Origin: Cryptomeria japonica
Taxonomy: Eukaryota; Streptophyta; Pinopsida; Cupressales; Cupressaceae
Direction: 5' to 3'
Length of the DNA: 64,000 nucleotides
NCBI RefSeq assembly: GCF_030272615.1
Contig: NC_081410.1
Coordinates: 292,488,457 to 292,552,456 of the forward strand
Shown piece after piece: positions 34,409 to 46,266 of the stretch (positions are counted from its first letter, which is position 1; each line of letters begins with the position of its first letter). The translations under genes were made by a program, and so were the position numbers. The notes below the pieces were generated by a model. The model ran no database searches. It had not been told where the DNA came from and saw nothing but the letters and a program-made list of their open reading frames with translations.

Positions 34409-35468
34409 TGATGAATACTAAGAGGGGGGAGGTGAATTAGTATGCCAAAAATAACTGTACTTAAACACTTTGCTAGACTAATAGTAAACTAGTAAAACAA
34501 TTTAGCAGACAAACCGATTAACACACATGCAAACCAAATAGCAAATAATGCATTCACCCATAGAAGCACAAACACCATAACATGAGATTTTGACATGGAA
34601 ACCCAAATGGGAAAAACCATGGTGAGATGGAACTCACAAGTAACTATTTGCAGAATAGGAACCAGACCAGTTAAGGTCATACAACATTCTTTACTAGAAC
34701 AGATCCTGTTAGGAGATAAGTTCGATTAAAGACTACCTTGCTAGAGGATTTTAGATCCATAGATGTGAACCACCTTGTTAGAGGATTTACAAAAGGCTTT
34801 TGGGCCTACCCAGTTAAGGGCTTCAGACTTGTCAAAGATGTGAGTAATCAGCAAGTGACTGATCTAGCAAATAGCACAGATTGATTGGTTAGATCCTTGA
34901 TAGCTCATCCCTAATGCATTCCAGCATGACTTCAGTCTTCTACACATTCACACTCTCTCTAACTCATCAACCACCTTAAACCCTAGCAACAACCTAAAAC
35001 CCTAGACATGATGTCCTTATAAAGGAATCTGATTTTATGTCGATCCAATAGGATTACAATACAATTTCCTAGGTTCAATGCATTTAGACATATTCTGTAA
35101 CACGACACAAAAAGCACCATTAAAGTGTCAGCACCATCAAACAATCGGTGGATGGTAACTCATCACAGAGTATTACCGGTTCATACAAAATACCAGTTGC
35201 CGGTTTGACAAAAATGAAGACTAGGAAATATGTGTTCTACCGCTTTGATCCTTCGTACCACTTGAGATCCTCGAACCGTTTGGGGTCAACATACCACTTC
35301 AGATCGGTAAACACTTTCTGCAAAACACCAATAGTCTAAGGACTATAATGCATCATACCGGTTGGGAACAATTGCTGGTTGAGCATAACTCATACATATA
35401 AAAGTGATCTCAATGCAAGTGTGTGTGCATCAATGACAATCACAACATAATCATAAAAAATGCCAACA
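34409..35468 (-). repeat. 5' LTR of the pol-less element
   Basis: 1060 bp, TGATGAATAC...ATGCCAACA, next to the primer site. It pairs with 27721-28800. Confidence 0.88.
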
Positions 35469-35473
35469 AATAC
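35469..35473. repeat. Imperfect target-site duplication (right), AATAC
   Basis: Matches AAAAC at 27716-27720 in 4 of 5 positions. Confidence 0.6.
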
Positions 35474-35992
35474 TAGAGGAAAGAGATCAAGAATCGGGTA
35501 TAGAATAATCTTACACACAAACACCATTGAAGTGAAGTCATAGGAAACCATGGCAAGAAGATTCCACATAGAGAAACAAGCACAACCATAGGCATCAGGC
35601 ATCCATTCCACACTAAAGTCAAAGAAACTCTTAGCACCACCAGTAGATTTCCATACTAATCCCCAAGGCAATGATTCGACAGAAGGAAGAGAGAAAAGAT
35701 AAACAATTGTGACCTCATCAGCAACATCATCACCTTCAAAGGACACATCAAATGAGATCCTTATTTCTCTCCTCCTCTCGCTCACCCGTCTACACATCTC
35801 GATCATCCCATAAATCAACTTCTTCTAAACAAACCAACCACAACAAACCATATAGCCCAAACCCACATCCAAGCTATGACAGGAAGGCAACCTCATCTGC
35901 ATCATCATCATTTGCTTCCTTTTACTAGCTTCTTCTCCCACTCCAAACTCCCTTGAAACCCTCACTCCCACCTCGCCTCTCGCTCCCCTCAT
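35474..35992 (-). pseudogene. Unidentified protein, N-terminal part (split by an LTR element)
   Basis: A minus ATG at 35992 opens a frame reading MRGARGEVGVRVSREF, then a Met/Gln run. TAG at 35826-35828 follows, then 118 open codons (RRVSERRREIRISFDV, VESLPWGLVWKSTGGAKSFF) that run into the LTR at 35468. Removing the element joins it in frame to 27720. With the second part it would be about 460 codons with five internal stops. No family was recognised. The charged N-terminus and hydrophobic C-terminal half suggest a membrane protein if it is a real gene. Confidence 0.4.
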
Positions 35993-36193
35993 TTCAAACT
36001 AGTTATTTTTGTGTGAGCATTTGTTTATAGAAGTAATCACATGTTTTATAATTGAAATTGGTTGGTGTTTTGGGGCTGTCATTAAGTCCTTTGGAGGTTT
36101 GTGTTTGTGGAGCATAACATGGGATGTGTGGATTCATGCTTAGACACATGGGACTATAATGGAGGGCTTGATGGTTTTATTGGCATTGGTTTG
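35993..36193. other. Short filler; may contain the first bases of an LTR
   Basis: Ends in GGCATTGGTTTG (36182-36193), a string that also borders the far side of the rearranged copia at 53849-53860, where TCATTGATGTCAAC follows. It may be the start of the LTR that continues at 53861. Confidence 0.4.
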
Positions 36194-36460
36194 TGTTGGT
36201 ATTTTGGTATGGTTTTGTCATTGATGTCAACACCTACTAAACCTTATCAACTCTGGCACTTTGGAGAATCAGCAACATTCACCGGCAAGCAAGTGAATTA
36301 TGAACAGTCACCGGTATCTGGCACACCAGTAGGATATAATGTTCATCGACACTTGGAATAGCATGGAAAACACCTAGTTATGTTGAAGACATCATTTGGA
36401 CACTTTGTTTTGGATTTTTGTTCATTGGCATATTCATATTCGCATATTTGTTGTTACCAG
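36194..36460 (+). repeat. Truncated, inverted copia LTR
   Basis: Starts TGTTGGTATTTTGGTATGG and follows the reverse complement of the LTR end at 51839 for about 267 bases, to TTGTTGTTACCAG. It then jumps directly into integrase sequence on the other strand. Confidence 0.85.
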
Positions 36461-38826
36461 TGAGTTCAATGTAGGTTCATTTGTTAGAATCTCTATTGTC
36501 GGTTCAGAGTCTATGTACCTTGAAGTTCCTCTGAATTGTTCATCAATCTTCACATTTGTACTCTCAACAATTTTCTGCAATATTTTGTTAAAACATCTAT
36601 ATGCCTTGCTCTTAGATGAATAACCAAGAAATATTCCTTCATCACTTCTAGGATCAAATTTGCCAATATACTCATCCCTTCTAATATAGAATTTACTTCC
36701 AAATATTCTGAAATATTTAAGAGTAGGAGTAATACCAAACCATAGTTCATGAGAGGTCTTACCAGTTTCACCTTTGATGTGAACTTTGTTGAATGTATAG
36801 ACCATTGTACTTACTGCCTCTCTCCAATACACATGTGGTAGATTTGCTTCTGATAACATACTTCTTGCTGCATCCAAGATAGTTCTATTTTTTCTTTCAA
36901 CAACACCATTCTGCTATGGTGTCTAGGGTGCTGATAGTTGTCTTCTGATTCCATTCACTTCACAGAATGCATTAAATTCCTTAGATGTAAATTCTCCTCC
37001 TTGATCTGATCTCAGCCATTTGATTTTCTTACTGGTTTCATTCTCTACCATTGCTTTGAATAGTTTGAACTTTCCAAGTGCTTCTGATTTTTCTCTAAGA
37101 AAAGTAACCCAACACATTCTAGAGTAGTCATCAATGATTAGCATGAAATATCTATCACCTTGCAAACTTTTAGTTCTAGTTGGACCACATAAATCAGTAT
37201 GAATTAAGTCAAGAGCATTATTTGATTTTTCTGGAATACTTTTAAAAGTATCTCTAACTTGTTTTCCAAATTGACATTCCTTACATACTGTATTGTGAGG
37301 TTTGACAATTTTAGGTAAATCCCTAAATGCCTTAGTAGTATTGATTTTTACCATGCAATCAAAATTTACATGACAAAGTCTCTTATGCCATAGCCAACTT
37401 TCATCAATATGTGTAATCAAGCATGTCTTTTCACTGTTATTCAAATGAAAGATATTACCTCTAGTTTGATTACCGGTTGCAATTTCCAAACCAGTTCTAT
37501 TCATGATTTTGCATTTTCCATTTTTCAATTGTAACTGAAATCCTTTTTCAACTAATTGACCAACACTCAAAAGATTATGCTTTAAACCTTCAACATAGTA
37601 AACATTGTCAGTATTATGCTTACCATCAAGACATATTTTACCTTTGATCAAACAAGCTTTATCATCTCCAAATCTCACTAAGCCTCCATTATATTCCTGA
37701 AAGTTCAAAAATTTACTTTTATCTCCAGTCATATGATGTGAGCATCTTGAATCAATGATCCATTCATCCTTAACTTCAACTTTAGCTGCTAGGGCCTGCT
37801 CTACTAGTTGAATAGTAGGTGCCAGTTGATCTTCTATTATAGCAACAAAAACCCATCCATTGTTTGTCGGATCTTCATCAGAATCATCAGTCACTCCTTC
37901 ATCAACAAGATAACAAGATTTATCTTTATTCTTTTTAAATCTGTATCTCTGATATTCAGGGTTAGGCTTGTATGTTCTCCTAGCTTCTTCTCTTAGTCTA
38001 GTATGTCTATCAGGGCATCTAGAAGCCATATGACCAATCTTATTATAGTTAAAGCATTTAAAGGGTACTTTACCTTCATACTTACTTCCAACTAGACCTT
38101 TAGGCATTTTCTTGCAAATAGTGCTTCAAGTTCTTCAAGTTCTTCATTTTCTCTCCTACTTTCTCCAAGTTCTCTTGCATAAAAGGCTTTCCAATCAGAC
38201 TTGTCAAATGATGGTGCAAATGATGTTGATGCCTTAAAAGCTAAATCTATCTTTATAGTAGTAACAGGACCAAATTCCTCAATTTCAAAAGCTAAAAGTT
38301 TTCCAATCAATGTATCCCTAGTTACTGATGTATTAGGCATTGTTCTTAACTCATTTATAGCAGTAACCTTCATTTTATATGCCGGTGGCAATCCTCTTAA
38401 AAATTTTGAAACAATTTAATCTTCACTTAAGGTTCCTCCACAACATTTAATACCCAAAACAATTTCATTAACTCTTTCCATAAAAGCAAAAATCCTTTCA
38501 TCTTCTTCTATTTTCAGATTTTCATACCTGACCCGGAAGCTTTCAAGTTTTGCAATTTTGACTGTGGAATCTCCTTCATCTAGTGTTTCCAAATGATCCC
38601 AAATAGCTTTAGCAATTGATCTATCTGATAATCCCATGATTTGCTAATCTATTAATGCACTCAAAAGTGCTTCTCTTGCTTTGCAATCATTTTCTTCATC
38701 TTTTCCCAAGGTAGGTGGATTAGGCTGACCAAGAATAGGAGCAATATAGCCATTCTTTGTAACTTCCCAGATGTCCTTTCCAATGAAATTTAAATGTGTC
38801 TCCATTCTAATCTTCCATATGCCATA
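36461..38826 (-). pseudogene. Copia gag (most), protease and integrase (decayed)
   Basis: The frame follows from the gag start at 50786 across the nested element. It reads NYGIWKIRMETHLNF, then the Gag domain (LESFRVRYENLKIEEDERI), a knuckle CFNYNKIGHMASRC whose second Cys is Tyr, and protease WIIDSRCSHHM, where the usual DSG is DSR. Integrase HHCC and core follow (HKRLCHVNF, CKECQFGK, HTDLCGPT, IIDDYSRMCWVTF, LRSDQGGEF, QNGVVERKNRT). Stops include TAG near 38643, TAA near 38416 and two TAG near 36920; one frameshift lies near 38105. It ends at 36461, before RT, by fusion to an inverted LTR piece. Confidence 0.92.
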
Positions 38827-38831
38827 GTTGG
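38827..38831. repeat. Target-site duplication GTTGG (left)
   Basis: GTTGG before the gypsy-type LTR start at 38832; identical GTTGG at 50736-50740 after the other LTR. The flanking copia gag frame resumes exactly across it. Confidence 0.92.
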
Positions 38832-41800
38832 TGTTGGGACTCATTAAATTTGAGTCAAGTTTAGAGGCCCATTTCAAAATTTTGCTCTGCATTCCCAAAT
38901 AAGTCAGTTTGAATGGCCTAGTAGAGAGAGGGTAAAATGGAGCTAGTTGATTTTCAAAGGGTAAGGCTTGGGAAATGTGTCCTACACCTTTCATTTGACC
39001 TATGTAGTGATGTGCAACTTTCATATTTCAGTTTGGATAAGTTTATCAGGTACCCATTTCAAGGGGTGAGCTGAAAGTGCATTTTAGGCACATATGCAAA
39101 TTTTATTGAGTAGCCTATTTTGAGGGTTTATATCTTTTTCCTTGTTGATTTTCATGAATAATTTCAAATTGGATTCAATTATATGCATAAATGTGAGTTA
39201 TCTTGCAAAATTTCAAGTCCTTATGAATCCATTTGCTCAGTTTTCAAAGCTCAATCCGTTTGCAGTTTGTGAGGTTTGACAAGTCCTTGTTTCAGCTGCT
39301 AGTCGGAGCCTTGTTTTGCATAAGTGTAAAAGTTGCCTCAGTGAATGTCATGTCATAATGTTTATTCTGGGCTATTGTTGGTATAAATTATGACCTATGT
39401 TTCTAGTTTCAAGCTCCTGCCAATCCGTTTGATCGGTTTTCAAAAGGATTTTTTAGGCCATCTTTTTCAGTGATTCACACTTTCATCGCTATATCAGTTA
39501 ATGTGGCTATTTTTGTGAGCACACCGTCTATACCCAGTCAGCCTTTTGGTTGAACTGAGTGTTCTAAGATTTGATATATAATTCAAGGTACCTATGTCTC
39601 AGATTTGAGGGTCTACAGAGGTCATTTAATATTTTTAAGAAAGGCATCATGAGTTGCCTGAGCATTGACTTCATCAGGTCCGCAGTGTCGACAAAGCTAG
39701 TTGGTCATTTTTGATAATTAATATCTCTTCACTCAGGATTCATTTTGTAAAACTGTTTGGTAGAATTCATGCTTGTATATCAGAGTACACGCCTGTCAGA
39801 TGGCGAGGTCCAGAAAGGTGTTTTGACCAGTTTGAAAATTATGTCTTCGTGATTACATGTGAAAATGTGGCACAAGTGCCTGAAAGTTGCAAAACTCAAT
39901 TTGGTGATCCGAAAATGGTGCTGATCGATTCCAAAGGTAAGTTTAAGGTTCTTAAGTTATCTCAGAGGTTAGTTGCATGAAAACGAATTTATTTTTAGTC
40001 GGACCCACTTTGGGGTCTGACCTGGCTCATGCTCGTGGATTGATTTTATTGGCGACTTGGTTCACTGAGAGAATTTCAGAATATTTAAATGGTTGTTCAT
40101 TGCTAAGTGAAGTGTCCATGGTTGTCTTCAATATCTGTTGATCCATTCTTCTTTTATATGCCACTTGCGGATGATGGATTAAATTGCCTCAGTATAGACA
40201 AGAATTTGGCAACTCTTGTTATGGTTCTGCAATCCCTCATAGATAATCTTTTTCAGTACACATGGTGTTTCAGTTATGAACAACTTTCATATCTCCATCT
40301 ATGGTATTTGGGAAAAGAGAGCTCCTGATAGATCCAGTATAAATTGCAAAAGGGTTGTAAGAAATGAGAGTAAATAGGATTGATATTGAGGTATGGATGC
40401 GCCATCACTCACTCCCTAAAGATCTTAGAGATCGTGTCTGAATGCAAATGGCTTTCAAACAAGAGGTGTTGATGAAGAGTAGTAAATTCAAATCTTTCCA
40501 AAAGATCTCAAGCGTGACATCAAGCAGCATCTCTATTTAGACTTATTCAGGCGGGTACATTGGTTCAAGAACGTGGATGATCTTTTCTTTTGGATGCAAT
40601 GTGTAAGCATTTTAAGACATGCCTTTATACTGAAAATACATATATTGCAAGAGAAGGAGAACTTTTGGGTGAAATGCTTTGTATTATTCGAGGCAATGAA
40701 GAGAGGCAATAGAAAACATTCAAGCAAATGCTATGGGTAGGTGTAAAGCCCAAGATTTTTCCTCTCTGTGAGGTGGATGAGAAACTACAGGTAACGTGGT
40801 AGTGTTGTCCTCTGCATGGTATGTGTGCTGTGGAGGTATTTGAATTCCAACCAAATGACATTGGCAAGCTTGAGGCCAACTCTCCCTCCGCGAGAAGTCT
40901 CCAAGGCACGAAGCCATTGTCCCTGCTACGTGAAGAGTGGGAGGGGTTGAAACTTTCATATAAATGCAGAAATGGCATTCCCTACGTGGTGTATGGAGTG
41001 TGGCATGGAGTAGCCTTGGCAGGTTTCCCCTACGTGGCATGTAAATGTGCATTGAAGTTTTGAAGAAATTCAATCAACAAATGAATGCCAATCCTCACTG
41101 TTGCATGGAGAGTTGAAGAAGCATAGAAAACCCCAAGCCAATGCAATGGAGTGGAAACATGGTCAATGAAACAGTAGACATTTTCAAACAAATGCAATTT
41201 GCAGGTTTGAAACAAGACAAATCTCCTTCACAGTTGTGTGCGTAGTGTTTGGGAGATATTTTTTTTTTTAAATTTCAAGTGAATAACATTGGCAGATGTA
41301 AATCTTGATTCCATGACCTTGCCAGCATCGTTCCTAGCCATGGTACTCTAAAAGGGCATTTTTAATATTCAACAAATGCAAAGTTGCAGAGAAAACCTTC
41401 AAAAAATGCAGTTCCAGGCATAAAGGCAATATCCCACATTGGTGGTGGGAGCGAAATTTTTAATATTTTTAAACCAAGGCTCCACCATAACATAGTGTCA
41501 AAGCCTTGGAGACTTTTGATGGATGGTGCTGATGGGTGCCCAAAGTGGACCCCACACGTGTGGGCGTGTTTCCCAAGGTGACCAAGGAGGCCAACAAGTG
41601 GCAACTAGGTGGACCCCACACATGCACGTATCCCAAGGTAGGCGAGTTTTGTAGAGAATGGGTGAATTAAAGATCGAGCATGTTCCAAGGAGATCGATGG
41701 TGCACGTGGATTTGCAAGCCAAAGATGCTCGCTGGTTAAAGTTCACGAAACAGCGAAAGCAATTAAAGACCATGCAAGTTTAGGAGATCCAACAGTCAGT

Positions 41801-43294
41801 GCGATTTTGCGACCCGAAGATGCAAGCTCATTAGCCATTGCGAAATAGCGAAAGACAGGTGGTGGGTCCAGGTGGAAAGACAACTCACAGGTCTTGCTAA
41901 GATGGCGATGACATGGCGATGATGGAGGCTGAGGTGGTGATGATGTGGCTGACAAGCAAGCAGACAAGTGGCATACAAGTGGCGGTGATGAGGCGAACAA
42001 GTGGCAAAAGATAAGGTGTCATCCTAGGTGGCGCCCAGTGGATCCCATCACCCAATCAAAGACCACCACGTGGCAGGGTGTCAAGGCAAAATTAGGCCAA
42101 AAATCAAAGTTAAAATCAGATTAAATATATAGTTGAAACTATATAAAAAATTGAAAAATTTAAATGATTGTGCACACATGAAGAATTAATTCACTCAGAG
42201 GCTCATGTTTGCCCAAAATACCAAGTATTATATATCACTGGAAAGCTCTCGGGATAAGGAATCCAATTAGGTAGTTAATTTTAACAAATTTTGGATATTT
42301 TGGGAGCATTTTCCATGGGAAAGAGGAAGAAAATGAATTTCAATTGGAAGAGAAGACACTTGGCAGTGTGTTTTGCAAATCTGATCTTTTTCCTTCTCCT
42401 TATTCTGATTTTCTTCTCATTGTAAGGGTTCCAGAATTTTGGAGGAAGTGCTCTAGTTTTCATGGCTTCCATTTCTGAATTTCTTGACCCAAATTTGTAA
42501 ATTTGTATGAATCTTTTTAGGGTATAGAGACTACATTGCAAGATACTAAATTGTTGCCTAGTTGCAGATCTTACCTATGTCAGGCATGAGTAAATTTCCC
42601 ACATTATTGTCTCTGTGTGTGTATTTCATTATTATGAATTGAATCCTCAAGGAGGATGAAATTTGAATTTCAAGGAGATTGTATGATTGCTTGTGGGTAT
42701 CCTTTAATGAAGGTTTTAAACTATGTAATCAGTCATGAATAAATGAAATATGTGTCCCAGATCTAATAATTCTGTGAATAAATTGAGTAATGCATTAGTA
42801 TAAGGTATTAATGCAGGAATATCATTTAAGGAGAACCAATTTGTGATTAAGATGCATATTTGCAATTCTGTGTGTGACTCTGTTGCCCAATGAACAAGGC
42901 ACTAGTCTTGCAGATTTGGGGATAGTTTCAGATACACAATTTTAAAGACAAATCTATTTCCCTTTATGTTTAGGGGTTTGTGTTCTATCCTTCCCAAGCT
43001 TTGTTTCACCCATTATTTGTACAAGATCTAGCCAATCTATATGTGTTATCTAATTTGTTGAGTTTGTGGAATGATTCATTTGCTTCATTGATGCTGTCAT
43101 GGTGAGTAAACGAGTTTGATTTAGTGCATCAAAAGGGTGTCCCCCCTAGGTCTAGTAGAACCTGAAGTGTAGGAGGATCATTTATGATCCTATGTTATGT
43201 TGTCCTAGCCCTAAGGTGTTTCATTGATTGAGATTTGCTTTCTCATATATTGATTTGTAGGTGATCTTGGGTTAATCACTTTTGGTGAAGAACA
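38832..43294 (+). repeat. 5' LTR of the gypsy-type derivative
   Basis: Begins TGTTGGGACTCATTAAATTT, ends TTTTGGTGAAGAACA, then the primer site. It matches 46267-50735 throughout. Besides the channel-gene fragment it has a GTGGC-rich stretch (41870-42070) and several CACGTGG-like words. Confidence 0.92.
40118..40693 (+). pseudogene. Captured cyclic-nucleotide-gated channel (CNGC) fragment in LTR
   Basis: Reads SVDPFFFYMPLADDGLNCLS, IDKNLATLVMVLQSLIDNLF, then FISPSMVFGKRELLIDP and IAKGL. These match the first membrane helix and the following linker of plant CNGC channels. It then joins, in the same frame, to EMRVNRIDIEVWMRHHSLPK, DLRDRV, KDLKRDIKQHLYLDLFRRVH, WFKNVDD, DAMCKHFKTCLYTENTYIAR and GELLGEMLCIIRG, the C-linker and start of the cyclic-nucleotide-binding domain. 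Helices S2-S6 and the pore are missing. CNGCs are plasma-membrane cation channels; this piece is dead (stops and frameshifts). Lack of introns and the clean in-frame join suggest capture from a spliced, rearranged transcript. Confidence 0.88.
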
Positions 43295-43298
43295 AAAA

Positions 43299-43316
43299 TG
43301 GCGACTCTACTGGGGA
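43299..43316 (+). promoter_or_regulatory. Gypsy-type primer-binding site
   Basis: TGGCGACTCTACTGGGGA, four bases after the 5' LTR end. A near-identical TGGTGACTCTGCTAGGGA follows another LTR end at 63099. The cognate tRNA was not determined. Confidence 0.85.
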
Positions 43317-43962
43317 GGTGTTGTAATAACTCATGTTGAATCGAATCTCAAAGTTGTGCCTATCCAATTTGAGGAAAGAGTCATGAAAGTGTTATAAATC
43401 TGAAACCATTTTTAGATATGTAGTTATTTGCTTGGTAGTGTTGTGTGCCAAGAGTTGAAAATTTGTTATTCTTTTATCTTTGTGTAAGTCCAGATATGTT
43501 CATGTTCTAAAATGATTTTATAAATTCTCACAGCAGTGAGTGGCGACTCTGAAAGATCTCTGCACCAGTGTGCATTATTGTAAAAAAATTAAAAAGATTT
43601 GGTGAACTTGCATCAAAGATTTAGCAGCTGCTTGAGGTTTTATGATTGTAGATCCCAAAGAATTTATTGAAGATATTTTCCTTCGTGAAGGAGGTGGTGA
43701 ATCTGTATGAAGATCAGTGTATAATGTTAGAAGATCTTAGAAAGATCTTACCAAATATCAGAGCAGCAACAACATCAAATTTACTCCAGGTATTCCTCAT
43801 TGTTGAGGTAATTATTTGTTCCTTATTAGGTGAAAAAGTCACTATAAAAAGGAAAATAAATTCATACTTCACATATTTCCTATTTTGAAAAGTTTCAGTT
43901 AAAGCATGGGTGAAGTATTTTGAATAATAGAGAAGATAGACTCTAGCTGCAAATAAATTTTA
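43317..43962 (+). other. Leader of the gypsy-type derivative
   Basis: Noncoding or badly decayed sequence between primer site and gag. GAGTGGCGACTCTGAAAGATC near 43540 recurs at about 63336 in the related element. The frame at 43630-43690 (DPKEFIEDIFLREGG) might be a decayed Gag N-terminus. Confidence 0.5.
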
Positions 43963-46068
43963 TTGGTTGAAAATAGTGAATGTATTCAGGCAAGATTGCA
44001 GCTAGTAATGGATTGTTGTAGAAATTTATCTATTAAAGGTTATGTGCCATTTTGTTTTGATGGCATACCTGGTTACCCGAATCAGATTCCAAGTGACATA
44101 AGGAAGAATTTACCATTGTTTAATGGGGACCAGATACAATCAGCAAGAATGCATGTGCAAAACTTTATTGATTTAATGAATGACTATGAAATTTTTCATG
44201 AGGATGTTTGCATGAAGTTGTTTGTGCAGAGCTTGAAAGGGGATGCTAGGATTTGGTTCTCATTTTTGCATGAAGCTTATATTCCCTCAGGGGAAGAATT
44301 AGTTGCATCTTTTCTTGAGCAATTTGCTGAGAGAATAAACTTTAATGACGCATTGAGGAAATTGATGGAGATTAGAATTGAGGAAGGTGAGTTAGTACCG
44401 ACCTTCAATGTCAGATTTTCCAAAGCATTGGTTGAGATCCCACAAGGGTATAAACTAAATGATGAAATGTCTTTAGTGATTTATTTGGATGCCTTTGGAA
44501 GTAAGATGAGTTAAAGGTTGAGGGATAAAGAGCGAAAGACATTGCATTAGGCATTTGAGACAGCCATGGACATAGAGAAAGACTTAAAATATGGCATCCC
44601 TAAAAGACTTGTATCCACTGGTGTCTTCTGTCATAGTGTTTGTAATACTGCAACTAAGTGTGAAGTGAGGAATAATGTTCAGAGTTTTGGTGTTCATACT
44701 TGTGTTGGCAATCATGATAATTTAATTCCCTTTGAAAATTAGAGTTCTTTGGTGCAAACAATGGTTGATCCTCACTTAGATATTAATAATGCTAATTGTG
44801 TTGAAGATGAAGTAAAAGTATTTTCAGATTTCACTTCTTATAATCATGTTGATGATCTTTCTGATATGAAAATACTGCACAAAGTTAATTTAGAAAATCT
44901 CAATTGTACACATGATTGCAATGCAAATATAACACACATTGATGAACATTTTTTTACGGAATCTCACATGGAACAGCAAAGTGCAATGCAATTCCAGAAG
45001 ATTGCAGAACTTAGGAAAGCTCTTGAAGTTGTGGACAAGAAGGTTCAAATGTTGGAGAGCCTTAGATTTATTAATGAAGACCTTCTGCAATATGGTGAAG
45101 AGGATTCTTCAGAAATGGACTGTGAACTCAATGCTTATACATTTGATGAACAACATGCTGATCTAACAGATGGTTTTATGATAGAAAATTTAAGTGAACA
45201 TGCTGAAAATTCATCAGATGAAGTAAATGGCAGTGGTATTCATCTTTGTTCTTTGACTGGTGATGAGGGTTCTATTGGTATAAGGGATCAATTGTGGAAA
45301 GATAAGTATGACTATCTTGATTCTCAAAATGATGGTCATAGGATAAAATTTTGTGATTGTGAAACATGAAACACTGAGGATAGTTCCAACCAAGTTTCAA
45401 TTTCTTCTTTGTCTGATGAAGATGATTATGATGATCAAATGGATGGTATCTTTAGAAATTTTTCTAATGTTTTATTTGATGTCGATATAGATACGGACCA
45501 ACCACTTCATTGTCATAATGTTCATAAGGGGATTCTTCATTTGGTTTCTAACCCTTTGTATGAAGAAATAATTGATTAGCCAGATGTTGTAAATGATGAA
45601 CTAGTCCATGATGATGATACCATTACATGCAGCAGTGACATATGTCAGGATGGAGATTTTTGTAATGGGTTGCTTTCCAGTGTGTTTGAACCCCATCTTG
45701 AAGTTTTTCATGCGAAGATGGGTGAATGTGCAAATCTTACTTCAGATTATATGCTTGAGCCAGAGTTATGTTCATTTTTTCAAGAGTGGGATGTTAAAGA
45801 TGTTGATTTATTTCACTTAGTAGATGATGAAAAGAATGGATATGTTTCAGTAGTTGATCATGAAAGTAAGGTTCAAAATTATGTTCATGATGGGTATGCA
45901 TATAATGCTGATTGGAAAAGCATGCGGAAAGATGCATGTCGTAATAGAAGCATTTTTCTGATGATCAGTGTTCGCTTCAGATTGTTTACATTATTAAGTG
46001 ATGAGAATCAGATTTTTGATAAGGGAAAGAGTTTGTTTAGACTTTAGTGGCTGGGAGCCATTTTATAA
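43963..46068 (+). pseudogene. Gypsy-type Gag with long acidic C-terminal extension
   Basis: One frame from 43963 to TAA 46066-46068, about 700 codons, broken by TAA 44512, TAG 44548, TAG 44741, TGA 45367, TAG 45577 and TAG 46045. Residues 1-180 are a Retrotrans_gag-type domain (PLFNGDQIQSARMHVQNFID, MKLFVQSLKGDARIWFSFL, EELVASFLEQFAERINF). The remaining 500 residues are Asp/Glu-rich without zinc knuckle, protease or RT motifs; this tail is unexplained. Gag would form the particle. The start is uncertain since no ATG with upstream support was found. Stop TAG 46045 followed by WLGAIL is placed inside the frame. Confidence 0.78.
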
Positions 46069-46266
46069 GTATGTTTGTATATCTTGTACAGTTTCTTTTC
46101 TTTCGGTTGTGTGGTTTTCAGTAAAATAACCTGTTGTTTGGGTAGAATAAGGAAGCCCTATTTTTTAGAAGAGAAGATGAGTGATCTCTTTTCGGGTGGT
46201 CTGCTTAACCATAGATTCTAAATTCTTATGTTGATCTTGCAATCAACCATCCCCAGTTAGAGCCAC
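46069..46266 (+). other. 3' untranslated region of the gypsy-type derivative
   Basis: About 200 bases between gag and 3' LTR, with GTATATCTTGTACAGTTTC and CCATCCCCAGTTAGAGCCAC. A usual G-rich polypurine tract is not visible next to the LTR. Confidence 0.5.

Larger units (their letters stand above)
27721..35468 (-). mobile_element. Copia-related LTR element without visible pol
   Basis: A minus-strand element bounded by LTRs of 1080 and 1060 bp (TGATGAATAC...ATGCCAACA), an imperfect 5-bp target duplication, an initiator-Met-type primer site (34395-34406) and a G-rich polypurine tract (28801-28812). Internal parts in element order are a gag-like gene with coiled coil and four zinc knuckles, a 0.5-kb spacer, and an accessory ORF of over 400 codons. 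A foreign plus-strand copia fragment (29076-31249) and a short 3' piece follow. No protease, integrase or RT of its own remains, so it needed help to move or lost pol after insertion. By a partial comparison its LTRs are roughly 93% identical, so it is older than the 3.3-9.9 kb copia. Confidence 0.82.

Noticed and set aside
39711-39980. 89-codon frame just upstream of the CNGC fragment as another captured gene
   Set aside because: It has no recognisable domain and the second LTR copy (47145-47412) has changes that break it. Capture is possible but unsupported.
40107-40328. Intact small membrane protein in the gypsy LTR
   Set aside because: It is the first-helix part of the captured CNGC fragment; the channel frame shifts before the end, so it is not a separate gene.
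41743-42000. Ser/Pro/His-rich minus-strand frames in the gypsy LTR
   Set aside because: They are shadows of the GTGGC-rich low-complexity stretch and are not kept open in the second LTR copy.
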